This document shows positions 1-8,986 of a DNA stretch of 64,000 nucleotides, one piece after another. Position numbers and translations under genes: made by a program. The stretch lies in NCBI GenBank assembly GCA_003707065.3, contig PPXM03000013.1, forward strand, positions 62,001-126,000. Direction: 5' to 3'. The notes beneath the pieces were generated by a model, which saw nothing but the letters and a program-made list of their open reading frames with translations, did no database searches and was not told the DNA's origin. The stretch's first letter is position 1. The number at the start of each line of letters is the position of its first letter. Source of the stretch: Trigonopsis variabilis (taxonomy: Eukaryota; Ascomycota; Trigonopsidomycetes; Trigonopsidales; Trigonopsidaceae).

Positions 1-151
1 TATTCCTCGTGAAGTCATACTCGACCTTCCCACTCATCTCCAGCAATTTTGCGGGTATTCGCTATCGAGGCCTTTCCTCGGCTGGGTGGATCATGATGAT
101 CCTATCCGAGTTCTCTATCCAACAGATAAGAAGGTCGGCGATATGTATTAG
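1..151 (+). CDS. C-terminal end of an unidentified protein (partial)
   Basis: From base 2 a reading frame stays open for 49 codons and ends at TAG 149-151. The translated tail is mixed, non-repetitive sequence ending in KKVGDMY, which looks like real protein rather than chance. The 5' part lies outside the window. I do not recognise the family. It converges on NOT4, whose stop lies only about 50 bp away, so the two genes share a very short terminator region. Confidence 0.5.
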   Translation, partial: IPREVILDLPTHLQQFCGYSLSRPFLGWVDHDDPIRVLYPTDKKVGDMY

Positions 152-203
152 TTTACGAACATGAGTATCTTTTGTATTATCCGAACCGTAATGATATTGT
201 ACA

Positions 204-1630
204 CTACCATTTGTCGCCGGCGGCACTCAAAGCTTGGCCAGCCTGGCCTCCGTTCACGAAATGAGCAAGCAGAGACTGAGTACTCGAGTGAGGAGCATCA
301 TGGCCATTAAAGAGACCGGGAGGAGGAGGCGTAGCCGTGCTGGGAGTGCGTCTAGCACTCTCCAGCTCTGGAGTAGCCCCGATCTTTTGTAAAAGCTGTT
401 GACTAGGATTCAGCTTTGCTCGATTGGGAGTAGGAGACTTCTTCGAAGCTTCTTCTTTAGAAAAGGCAAACAGCGCAGGCATATTTTGAGCTTCCCTCAA
501 CTCATCGGTTGTCAGCAGCTGCTGAGAGAACGAATAACTGAATTGGGGACGGCTGAGAACCTTAATGATATGTGAAAACACAAGATTTGAGTTATCAACT
601 TGAGCTTCACGGACGGTCGCCTTGAGCTTGGCTGTATCTATATCAGACCTTTTAATGTTAGGGGGACTTGGTGTTTGCTGCTGGCGAGAAGATGGCTCTT
701 GCTTAACGGCGGGCTGTCGTTGGGTCTTGGTTGCCCATGACGCCGTTGCGGGTAGGAGATTGACGTCTGGTGACGATACAGCGTCCTTGGGTTTCGCTAT
801 GCTTCCCAGCTGTTTCTGATCTGATGATGCATTCCGGAGTTGATTCTGTTTGGCTGTGTGTTGGATAGTACTGAGATCCTGCCGAGTGTAAGAGTCAGCT
901 TCTTCTCCCGGTTCGTGAAGGAACATGCAATTCGGATTCGGGCATGTTTGCCCGCTCAGATAATAGGAGCAGTATTTCGTAGTTCCGTAAGCAGCTCGCA
1001 AGACCTTGGAGTCGTTTATGGAGCCATCCACAGCAGCAATACATCTCGCAGCATCCTCCTTTCGGTAATAAGTCACATAGACGCCTATTCCTCCAGACCC
1101 TCCGTTGCGCCTGTTGATAACGATCTTTTGAATTTTGCCATATTGTCCGAAAAATTGGTCTCCTCTCAAAGTATTATGAAGTTCTTCGGTGGGGATAGCA
1201 GGATTTAACCCAATGACGTAGACGAGATTCTTTTGAATAACACGCATTCCCGATAAATGCTTTCTCGAGGCTTGATCGATCTCCTTCTTCTCCCGTTCCT
1301 TTTGTTTGCGCTCCTTTTCTTTTTTGGCCTGTTTGGCGTGGTCCTGCTTCCATTCTTCCGGACTAATGATCTTGTACTCGACGTTTTTATCGTCATAGGG
1401 ACGCCTACAGCCGGGACATCGTCCATTTAATTCGGGATTCGACCGAATATTGTTGTAGCAGAACTGACAGACTTGATATCCGCAAGGACAAGGCTTGAAC
1501 CCCTTATCCGAGATATCGAGTTCTTCGACACATAAGGGACTATGTAAGCAAAAACTTCATCATACCCAACTTACCAGACCTCGTCCTGTTCGTCGTCATC
1601 GATAAAACTGTCTTGAGCAAGCTTAGACAT
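204..1630 (-). CDS. NOT4: CCR4-NOT complex E3 ubiquitin ligase subunit Not4
   Basis: Exons 1575-1630 and 204-1539 (minus strand), intron 1540-1574 (35 nt, GTAAGT...CATAG), give 463 residues. The intron must be removed to build the N-terminal C4C4-type RING, which starts CPLC at residues 19-22 and ends near CPGC. A charged Lys/Glu helix follows, then an RRM (LVYVIGLNP, roughly residues 115-200) and a CCCH finger (CSYYLSGQTC...CMFLH). RING-RRM-CCCH in this order is diagnostic of Not4, which ubiquitinates ribosomal and other substrates and works in mRNA decay and translational quality control in the cytoplasm. The C-terminal part is low-complexity, and the protein is shorter than yeast Not4 (587 aa). 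The start ATG at 1628-1630 opens directly before an acidic leader and the RING. The identification is secure; the exact C-terminal structure is not. Confidence 0.93.
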
Positions 1631-2216
1631 GTGGCAAGGTGATTTTGCAACAAACTTGGTGGTTCAGTAGGATGTAGCGCAACAGATCTACGAGAAAAAT
1701 CTAGACAGTGCAAGAGAAAGAAGGATATATCAAAGTCCACGACAGTAACTATACGATATTCTGGTGATGTTATAGCAAGCTGATATCAGTTCTTTCGAGC
1801 TTTAGCTCATGATCCTTGGTTGGTCGATATGTTCAGTGTTGGGCAAGAGCTTTCGTCTCTAATCGATCCAAGATTGATATTAAATGAGCAGCTCTACCAA
1901 ATATTGAGTCAAATGTGCTACAACGTATGGTCTACAGGCTATATAAACATACATATAGCATTTATTATGGATATAACAATCAGTCTGTTGGACTATTCAT
2001 CCCTGTGACTGAGTGCCCCACTGAAGACAATGAATCAAGTATTCAGATCCAACTTAGAATCTATTCAAATTTAAAAAGACCCGTATTCTAGACGCACTAA
2101 GCATAAATGTTGTATCCACAGCCGCCGTAGCTTGGGCTGTTAAACCCTAAACGTTACGGCACTTATTCCTCAACTGTCGTCTACAGTCGAGGACCAATCA
2201 GCAACCTACCATTGTA
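1631..2216. promoter_or_regulatory. Divergent promoter region of NOT4 and the complex I gene
   Basis: 586 bp without a credible ORF, between two divergently transcribed housekeeping genes. It is AT-rich in the middle (about 1880-2000) and contains CCAATC at 2192-2197, close to the start of the complex I gene, a possible CCAAT-box for HAP-type activation of a respiratory gene. No RNA gene was seen. Confidence 0.4.
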
Positions 2217-3079
2217 ATGTTGGCTAGTCGAGCAGTGAGACGACTTCCTTCGCTTGCCTGTAGGTTTTCTACGTCTCTAAGGCGGTGGAATGCCGATGAG
2301 CTTCCTCCCGACATCCGCCAATATCCTCGCAAAGGTTTGTTGTGGTCAATTGCTGGGCGTTAACATGGATAGAAATCGGAGTCCTTCATGATCCGTTGGT
2401 CAACCCTGCCGATAAATACAAGGAAGATGTCGAAGGATTACATCGCTATGGTCAATATATCATGACTGCGTTACCTAAATTCATCCAGAGCTTCTCGGTG
2501 TGGAAGGACGAGCTTACAATCTACATTGCTCCTAGTGCTGTCATTCCTGTCATCACGTTCTTGAAAGACCATACTGCTTGCGAGTTCAAAATGGTCTCCG
2601 ACATCACTGCTGCTGATTTCCCCACTCGCGAGAACAGATTCGAAGTTGTATATAACTTGCTCAGTGTCCGTCATAACACGAGAATCCGCGTCAAGACCTA
2701 TGCCTCCGAGATCTCGCCTGTTCCTAGCATTGCCTTGTTGTACCAGGGTGCTAACTGGTACGAGCGAGAGACCTATGATCTGTTTGGCGTGTTCTTTTCC
2801 AATCATCCCGATCTCCGTCGTATCATGACTGACTATGGATTCGAAGGCCATCCTCTGCGAAAAGATTTCCCCTTGACTGGATACCAAGAAGTTCGCTACG
2901 ACGAGGAGCTCAAGAGGATCGTCTACGAGCCCTTGGAGTTAACTCAGGCTTTCCGAAACTTCTCGGCTGGGTCTACTGCTTGGGAGCCGGTCGGGCCTGG
3001 TCACGATGAGACCCCTGCATCGTTCAAACTGCCTACTCCCAAGCCCGAAGAGAAGGAGGAGCCTCCAAAGAAGAAATAA
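2217..3079 (+). CDS. NADH:ubiquinone oxidoreductase 30-kDa subunit (NDUFS3/NuoC family), mitochondrial
   Basis: Exons 2217-2334 and 2373-3079, intron 2335-2372 (38 nt, GTTTGT...GATAG), give 274 residues. The N-terminus is rich in Arg, Ser and Leu without acidic residues (MLASRAVRRLPSL), a typical mitochondrial targeting peptide. The body carries the family signature ERETYDLFGVFF followed by HPDLRRIMTDYGFEGHPLRK, the conserved block of the NuoC/NDUFS3 subunit in the peripheral arm next to the quinone site. The C-terminal tail is rich in Lys, Glu and Pro. The first exon was found by extending upstream from the conserved part; without the splice the targeting peptide would be lost. It shows that this fungus has respiratory complex I, which rules out Saccharomycetaceae. 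Confidence 0.95.
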
Positions 3080-3201
3080 TGTAGGGTAGGATGATCGTGG
3101 TATACTAGTCATGGATTAAGAGCTATAAAGACTTTCTTGAATTATCAGTACACCCGTATTAATCGCCATCTTCGTCTCATCTTCGTCTCACTATCGTAAT
3201 C

Positions 3202-3930
3202 TCACTCTTCTCGTTCTACGGCATGGATATGGCGCTCTCGCGCGTGATCCTTCCTCATAGGCTTTCCAGAGCCAATGAACCCAACTGGACTTTAGTAAAG
3301 ACGACAAGTTAGCCTACCTCGACCGTCGGGACCTTCTGGGGTCCGAAACATCGAATCCTCTCCGATACGTTTGGCCCGACCGACTTTTGATGTCTTGAAC
3401 CCTTTGGCTGCAAACGCTTGCCATTTAGACTGGGCTCCACTCAAATCATCTTTGCGTGACTTATCATGAGGCTTCTTTGAGACGCCTCCCTTGTCCAGAG
3501 GAGGAATGCTCTTGGGCGTGATAGTTTGCTTTGCTTGAGATTTAGGTTTTGGACGCGAAGGGATCTTTACTTGCTCTGTAGATTCACGGATACAGGATAA
3601 AGGGACTGTATCTGACGTTCCATTCACGAACCTGACCGTGAACATTGGTTGTTCGTCGGATCCAGTGATTCCTGTTACCTTTGCAGGAGCAAACTGTTTA
3701 TCTCCCGAGATCCAGCGAGCCAATACTGAGGATCCAATGGGGAAAAGCTTAGATGGACGGTTAGCGTCGTTAGAGGACTCAGTCTTAGTATCTTCACCGT
3801 CATTCTTCAGCAGACTCAAGAGATCCCGTAGCTCAGCCTGAAGTGTAAGAAGTGTCTCATTATCGGGGTCTTCACTTAGTGCTTCTTCGACGGAAGCGAG
3901 TTGGGCCGTATAGTCCTCGACTTCACTCAT
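3202..3930 (-). CDS. Spf30/SMNDC1-like Tudor-domain splicing factor
   Basis: Exons 3318-3930 and 3202-3284 (minus strand), intron 3285-3317 (33 nt), give 231 residues. A short acidic coiled N-terminus (residues 1-45) is followed by a single Tudor domain at about 64-118 (FPIGSSVLARW, FTVRFVNGTSD), then a basic linker and the family's C-terminal block, here MFRTPEGPDGRV-GFIGSGKPM. That block is only restored by splicing out the intron, which supports the last exon. Human SMNDC1 is 238 aa. Its role is binding symmetric dimethyl-arginine on Sm proteins and helping tri-snRNP join the spliceosome in the nucleus. An upstream in-frame ATG (4021-4023) exists, but the start at 3928-3930 matches the family N-terminus better. 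Confidence 0.88.
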
Positions 3931-5285
3931 AACCCTAGCGGAAAAGTTGAAGAGATATGAACTGGGGCAAAGAGAGTAACGGATGTCTACTCTGACATCA
4001 AGCTCCACAAAGCAACCAGACATGCCGGACTAGAGCCAGAAATGATGGCTATATTTAATGTTCCTGGAATATGAAAACAATCATGACTTATGATCGCAGT
4101 TGCTGGTTTACATTATCTGGCAATCTTGGACCGTAACTAGAATAAGGATCGCTGCTGTCTGTCCCTTTAGCTGAAGCATAATTCCCACTCTATCATGATA
4201 GAGACAGTGTGAATAGTTCTGTCTATTTCTACAATTCATGAGTGTTCTCTTCACAGTATTTTTCGTTCGTTTTAGTCAAAGTGAAACATTCACCATGTGC
4301 GTTTCTGTTCTGATTGTCGTAGACGGAAGGTAAAAAGAAACAGCAAGTCCAATTAATCTGTACAATAGGAAGAGGATGGAAAATTTAAGCGCTCGCATAC
4401 AAGTAATAAGGCCATTTAGTTTGTAAACGCAATTAATGAGAGGATCTCGTGTAAGGAACCTACATCTAATTCTCTGTGGGGGGGGGTCTGCTGCATCGGG
4501 CGTTCCTATCACTTTTCACCAACTGAGACGTTTAAGATGATCCCCATCGTGGTGCTGTGAGAGCGAAGAGCTACACAGAGCTGTCTTGAGTGTTCCAAGA
4601 CGAGGTAAGGATCAAAAAGAGATAGCAGTCTTTTCATACTAGATACATCTTTGTCACTAAGAACTCGCCTTTTGAACCGTAAGAAAGTTCAGAACTATCT
4701 ATACGATGCTACGACCCGATTCAAACTATAATTATACATAGTCTTGTCGAGGTCGCTAGCGAACCATCGATCGAGTGCTGGTAGCGTTAAACTGATACTG
4801 TTTCTACGATAGCGATAACCGCCTGTTGGTCGTAATTCCCAATGTATCGGTCCCCCACAAGGCCTTTTGTTTCAAGAGCCATTGTTTAGCTAGAGAAAAT
4901 TTCTTTGTTTCTTTGTTTTCGCTGACCATGGATCGAGGGTTCATAGTGTTTAAGCTGAAACGCCTTTACGATTGCCATAGCCGCCCATCGGTAGTTATTC
5001 CCAAACGTATGGGGCTCCCAGGATCTTGTTTAATGAACCATTGTTTAGCGAAAAAACAAACTTTCGCTGTTTCGTTTTCTAGCTAAAACAACGTTTCTTT
5101 GTCTAAGTGTCAGTTTATCCATCTATGGATATATAAAGATCAAGACATAGATTATTTGTATCTAGTTAATCCAGATTTGGAGCTTAGTCTATCCTTTGTC
5201 TCTAGTTATTAACTCAACAACATTGCAACGAACAAATACCTTGCTTTATTTTGAGAATCTCATTCTTGATTTTTCGCTATAGAAG
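3931..5285. other. 1.35 kb non-coding stretch upstream of the Gag-like gene
   Basis: No credible ORF is present; the small open frames here lack domain-like sequence. The right half holds an imperfect direct duplication (listed separately), then AT-rich sequence with TATATAAA near 5130-5137 and pyrimidine-rich stretches leading to the ATG at 5286. A run of nine G residues lies near 4480. The right half has the character of a promoter/leader or a long terminal repeat, but no second copy was found within the window. Confidence 0.45.
4795..5080. repeat. Imperfect direct duplication, two units of about 130-160 bp
   Basis: Bases about 4795-4920 and 4951-5080 share a common order of words: TACGAT-GC-ATA-CCGCC, then GT-TTCCCAA-GTAT, then a CCCA/CCCC tract, and CATTGTTTAGC followed by an A-rich then TTTCG/TTTCT-rich tail. 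Copies differ at many positions, so the duplication is not recent. It ends about 200 bp before the Gag-like gene. Confidence 0.7.
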
Positions 5286-7820
5286 ATGAGCTATAATTCT
5301 TCTGAAACTGGGATCGAGGGGTTTCACGGGTCGCCTATCGCCGGCAATGACCCTTTTCAGATTCGACTGCTTGATACTAACTTTGAGGAACAGACGAATG
5401 CGATGCGCATACGTGCTATTGACCGCCGTATCCGCCTTGAGAAAATTGAGTTTCAAATCCAAGCCCTTTTCAAAGAAGCGAACGCTATACCCAATATAAT
5501 ATGGCCTATCTCCTCCACGCCTTTCCCTCACTTTGAGGAACCTTCCGCTCCTGTAAGCAGTGCATGGACGGGTGCTTCTCCTCCTGCGCATAGCGCATCT
5601 AGTTCTGCTTCTTCCTCTGCGTCCACTCCCAAGTCTAGAACGCCCCCTCTTCCTCACTTTGAGAAACCTTCTCCTCCTTTAAGCAGTGCATGGGCGGGTG
5701 CCTCTCTTCCTGCGCATAGCGCATCTAGTTCTGCTTCTTCCTCTGCGTCCATTTCCAAATCTACACTAGTAAGCAGTGCATGGACAGGTGCTTCTCCTCG
5801 TCCGCATAGCGCATCTAGTTCTGCTTCTAGTTCTGCTTCTAGTTCTGCTTCTGTTTCTGCTAAAACGTACCCTCTCTATATCATTGACCATTTCATTGAG
5901 GAACCTTCTGCTCCTGTAAGCAGTGCACCGACTGGCGCTTCTGGTTCTGGTCCTGGTTCTGCTATAACGCAACCTCTCAATCTGAAACCTTCTGCTCCTG
6001 TAAGCAGTGTACCGAACGACGCTTCCGGTTCTGGTTCTGGTTCTGCTATAACGCAGCCTCTCAATCTGAAACCTTCTGCTCCTGTAAGCAGTGCACTGAT
6101 GGGTGCTTCTCCTCGTGCGCATGGCGCATCTGCTTCTGCATCTGCGTCTGGTTCTGGTTCTGGTTCTGGTTCTGCGATAACGCAGCCTCTCAATCTAAAA
6201 CCTTCTGCTCCTGTAAGCAGTGCACCGACCGGCGCTTCCGGTTCTGGTTCTGGTTCTGCTATAACGCAGCCTCTCAATCTGAAACCTTCTGCTCCTCTAA
6301 GCAGTGCACGGACCGGTGCTTTTGGTCGTGCGCTTGGTGCACCTCCTTCTGCTGCTGCTCGTGCTAGAATGCAGGGTCGATATAAGAAACCTTCTGCACC
6401 TGTAAGCAGGGCACGGACCGGCGCTTCTCGTTCTGCTTTTGTTTCTGCTAAAAAGTCCCCTCTCTATAACATTGACGAACTCATTGAGGAACCTTCTGCT
6501 AGTGCTTGTGCTTCTGCTATAACGCACTTTCCCCCTCACCTTGAGAAACCTTCTATTCCGGTAAACAGTGCATGGACCGGCGCTTCTGGTTCTGCTATAA
6601 CGCAGCCTCTCAATCTGAACCCTTCTGCTCCTGTAAGCAGTGCACCGAACGGCGCTTCCGGTTCTGGTTCTGGTTCTGCTATAACGCAGCCTCTCAATCT
6701 GAAACCTTCTGCTCCTGTAAGCAGTGCATTGATGGGTGCTTCTCCTCGTGTGCATGGCGCATCTGATTCTGCATCTGGTTCTGCTATAACGCAGCCTCTC
6801 AATCTGAAACCTTCTGCTCCTGTAAGCAGTGCACTGATGGGTACTTCTCCTCGTGCGCATGGCGCATCTGGTTCTGCATCTGCATCTGCGTCTGGTTCTG
6901 GTTCTGGTTCTGCTATAACGCAGCCTCTCAATCTGAAACCTTATGCTCCTGTAAGCAGTGCACCGACTGACGCTTCTAGTTCTGCTTCTGGTTCTGCTGG
7001 AACGTACCCTGTTTTCAAGGAACCGACTAAGCACACCGCAAGGCCCCGTCCCGGCCCATCGATTCCTGTGGGCATCCTCCCGTCATTCCCGGTATTCGAG
7101 ACCGATTCAAGTCTCACCGCTCAAGAATGGATAAGAGAAGTCGAAGAAAGCAGAATAACCAATCATATAGAAGTTGAGACCTGGGAAACCCTCTGTCCCA
7201 TTTATCTCCGCAATTTCGCCCGTGAAGAATGGGATGACATGCGCAAACATCCCCACCTGTGCAATGAGTATGGGTATCCGCTATGGATCGAGGTTAAGCA
7301 CCGTCTCCTCGGGAGGACCCAGATACTTACCATAAGTATGCGACGTGATGAAGAGCTAAGATCCCTCAAATACAAATATGGTTGCTCTATCATTTCACAC
7401 ATCAAGAGGTTCGAAGCCATTGAGAAACTCATTCCTGAAACTTTAATGCCGGACTCAGAAAAAGTAGATGTCTTTTTGCGTTCCATTATGGACGCCGGAG
7501 ACCCATATATTGATATAATCCAAATGAATCCGCATAGTATAATAGAGGCCTATTACATGGCTGAGTTTTATGAGCGCCGGCTCAATTACGGTCTAGCAAC
7601 TCCCCCACTTGAAAAGGAACAAGATGCTAATCCCGAGACCAAAAAAGTCGAAGAAAAACCGCCAGTTAGCAAGACTCAAATCGGGTCTAAAGCAACAGGT
7701 TTAGCGAGATCCTTTTCCAGATATCTTAAGAAAAAGATCAAACTATTGAGCAGTGCCTCCGGTTTGCAGAAGGGGAAAATGGCTGTGAAGGCAAAAGATA
7801 GCCCAGGAGGAAGATGCTGA
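5286..7820 (+). CDS. Gag-like protein with long Ser/Ala/Pro/Gly repeat region
   Basis: 844 residues in one exon. Residues about 80-580 are low complexity, built on a unit of roughly 27-45 residues containing ITQPLNLKPSAPVSSA plus Gly-Ser or Ser-Ala runs; ITQPLNL occurs eight times. Residues about 595-770 are ordinary globular sequence resembling the helical capsid domain of Ty3/Gypsy Gag: a WIREVEES segment, FAREEWDDM, then W-EVKHRLLG and an RRDEELRSLKYKYG region. A basic C-terminus follows, without a CCHC knuckle. The first 80 residues form another non-repetitive region. The intact length despite so many repeats suggests it is either recently active or kept by the host. Similarity to Gag is by pattern, not alignment, so confidence is moderate. 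Confidence 0.55.
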   Translation: MSYNSSETGIEGFHGSPIAGNDPFQIRLLDTNFEEQTNAMRIRAIDRRIRLEKIEFQIQALFKEANAIPNIIWPISSTPFPHFEEPSAPVSSAWTGASPPAHSASSSASSSASTPKSRTPPLPHFEKPSPPLSSAWAGASLPAHSASSSASSSASISKSTLVSSAWTGASPRPHSASSSASSSASSSASVSAKTYPLYIIDHFIEEPSAPVSSAPTGASGSGPGSAITQPLNLKPSAPVSSVPNDASGSGSGSAITQPLNLKPSAPVSSALMGASPRAHGASASASASGSGSGSGSAITQPLNLKPSAPVSSAPTGASGSGSGSAITQPLNLKPSAPLSSARTGAFGRALGAPPSAAARARMQGRYKKPSAPVSRARTGASRSAFVSAKKSPLYNIDELIEEPSASACASAITHFPPHLEKPSIPVNSAWTGASGSAITQPLNLNPSAPVSSAPNGASGSGSGSAITQPLNLKPSAPVSSALMGASPRVHGASDSASGSAITQPLNLKPSAPVSSALMGTSPRAHGASGSASASASGSGSGSAITQPLNLKPYAPVSSAPTDASSSASGSAGTYPVFKEPTKHTARPRPGPSIPVGILPSFPVFETDSSLTAQEWIREVEESRITNHIEVETWETLCPIYLRNFAREEWDDMRKHPHLCNEYGYPLWIEVKHRLLGRTQILTISMRRDEELRSLKYKYGCSIISHIKRFEAIEKLIPETLMPDSEKVDVFLRSIMDAGDPYIDIIQMNPHSIIEAYYMAEFYERRLNYGLATPPLEKEQDANPETKKVEEKPPVSKTQIGSKATGLARSFSRYLKKKIKLLSSASGLQKGKMAVKAKDSPGGRC
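5520..7000 (+). repeat. Coding tandem/degenerate repeats in the Gag-like gene
   Basis: Units of about 75-130 bp repeat through this stretch, each holding GTAAGCAGTGCA and CCTCTCAATCTGAAACCTTCTGCTCC-type blocks separated by TCTGGT/TCTGCT hexamer runs of variable number. Because the unit lengths preserve frame, the reverse strand also stays open in several places; these antisense frames are by-products. Confidence 0.85.
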
Positions 7821-7905
7821 AGCGTTGCAACTGGCAGTTACTGTAACACGATCACGACCACGACTTTTTTTGACATCTGCCCACAGGCTTTTATCGCATT
7901 GATTT

Positions 7906-8892
7906 ATGCCTATAAATCGATTTAATGGTCGATATGGGTATTTCTTTTTTTGTAAGAGGGCGATAGTGCAGCGGAGTAGTGCACGAGATTACTACTCCAG
8001 TGCTACTCACAGTCCTAGGTTGTCTTCGGAACAGACTGTTTCTCGGCGGAAATGGCGGCGGCGGGAAAGAAGATTTGATAGTGAAGATAGTGAATCGGGA
8101 GAAAAGGAAAGTGATTTTTCAGGGGAGTGGGAGATGAAAGCTTTACCTAGTGATCGTCGAGCTAGTCAGTCAGAGATCATTGAGGAGGTTTCAAAGTTAA
8201 TCAGGGCTTGTCGAGCAGCACATGAAGAACAGAGCAAAGGACAGGGGTCCGGTAATAAGTCTGTTACCCGAGCGAGGCTTTGGCAGCAGAATCTGCAGCG
8301 ACTGAATGAGTACTACCTACGAATGGGAAATCAGTTCAATGGCGATAACAAGTTTTTCTTTATGCCTGGAGCCGAGTTTTTTCAGACGGAGTTCATAAAA
8401 TCAGTTGAAGAACAGGCTATTCTAGCCCGGGAAGTTGGATACAAGGAAAAGCTTCTAAAGCGAGGACAGTCATGGCTCTTGAATGCCCGGAATCGGAGTC
8501 TAGATAGTGTTGTGGATCCTTCAGGGATGAAACCCTTTTCAGCAGAGACGGATTTTTACCGGGAAGAATGGTTTGACGAGGAGAGATTTAAGAAGCGGAT
8601 GGACAGGTACCAACGGTTAGGATGGAAACGGTCATTAATTCATCATTATTTTGATCAATATATCGAGCATGATAGCAAGAAATGGCTTGAAAGCTTCATT
8701 GAGCTACTGGCATCTACGCTGCAGAAACCACATGGGTTTGACTCCATGGAATTCTTCCTGAGGGAGCTGGATTCTATGGTTCATTTCCAATACCTGCTAT
8801 CTTGGAAAGGCCTTCGAAGATTATCAGACATGACTGCGCTCACAGCCCGATGTGGAGCGTCAGCCCGCATTAGAGATGCAAGAAAACGGTAG
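7906..8892 (+). CDS. Unidentified 328-residue protein
   Basis: Single-exon ORF, starting at an ATG at 7906, 85 bp after the Gag-like gene on the same strand. I do not recognise a family. The first 35 residues are basic and aromatic, the next 50 are rich in Arg, Ser and Glu, and residues about 85-300 look helical and globular with many aromatic residues (YYLRMGNQF, FFFMPGAEFF, HHYFDQYIEHDSKKW). No zinc finger, protease, polymerase or integrase motif is visible. It could be a second ORF of the neighbouring element or a lineage-specific host gene; spacing and strand fit either. It ends 76 bp before the convergent aminotransferase gene. Confidence 0.5.
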   Translation: MPINRFNGRYGYFFFCKRAIVQRSSARDYYSSATHSPRLSSEQTVSRRKWRRRERRFDSEDSESGEKESDFSGEWEMKALPSDRRASQSEIIEEVSKLIRACRAAHEEQSKGQGSGNKSVTRARLWQQNLQRLNEYYLRMGNQFNGDNKFFFMPGAEFFQTEFIKSVEEQAILAREVGYKEKLLKRGQSWLLNARNRSLDSVVDPSGMKPFSAETDFYREEWFDEERFKKRMDRYQRLGWKRSLIHHYFDQYIEHDSKKWLESFIELLASTLQKPHGFDSMEFFLRELDSMVHFQYLLSWKGLRRLSDMTALTARCGASARIRDARKR

Positions 8893-8949
8893 GTTACTAA
8901 TTACAAGGACAATGTGTAAGGATTATTACTGGGAAAGTTCATAGATATA

Positions 8950-8986
8950 TTGCTTTAGGATATTTGCTTTAGGATATTTGCTTCAG
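8950..8986. repeat. 14-bp tandem repeat, about 2.5 copies
   Basis: TTGCTTTAGGATAT occurs at 8950-8963 and 8964-8977, followed by a partial third copy. The repeat covers the stop codon (TAA on the minus strand, 8969-8971) of the aminotransferase gene. Confidence 0.85.

Larger units (their letters stand above)
4795..7820 (+). mobile_element. Candidate Gag-only LTR-type element (Ty3/Gypsy-like)
   Basis: The leader duplication plus the Gag-like ORF could be a non-autonomous LTR element, or a host gene derived from one. The Gag-type ORF is whole; no protease, reverse transcriptase, integrase or zinc knuckle was seen downstream, and no matching pair of terminal repeats was recognised. Boundaries are approximate. 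The divergence between the two leader repeat units suggests age rather than recent insertion. Confidence 0.35.

Noticed and set aside
5766-7034. Several antisense open frames of 118-245 codons across the Gag-like gene
   Set aside because: They consist of Arg-rich or Glu-Pro repeat translations mirroring the sense repeats; frame-preserving repeat units keep the reverse strand open automatically.
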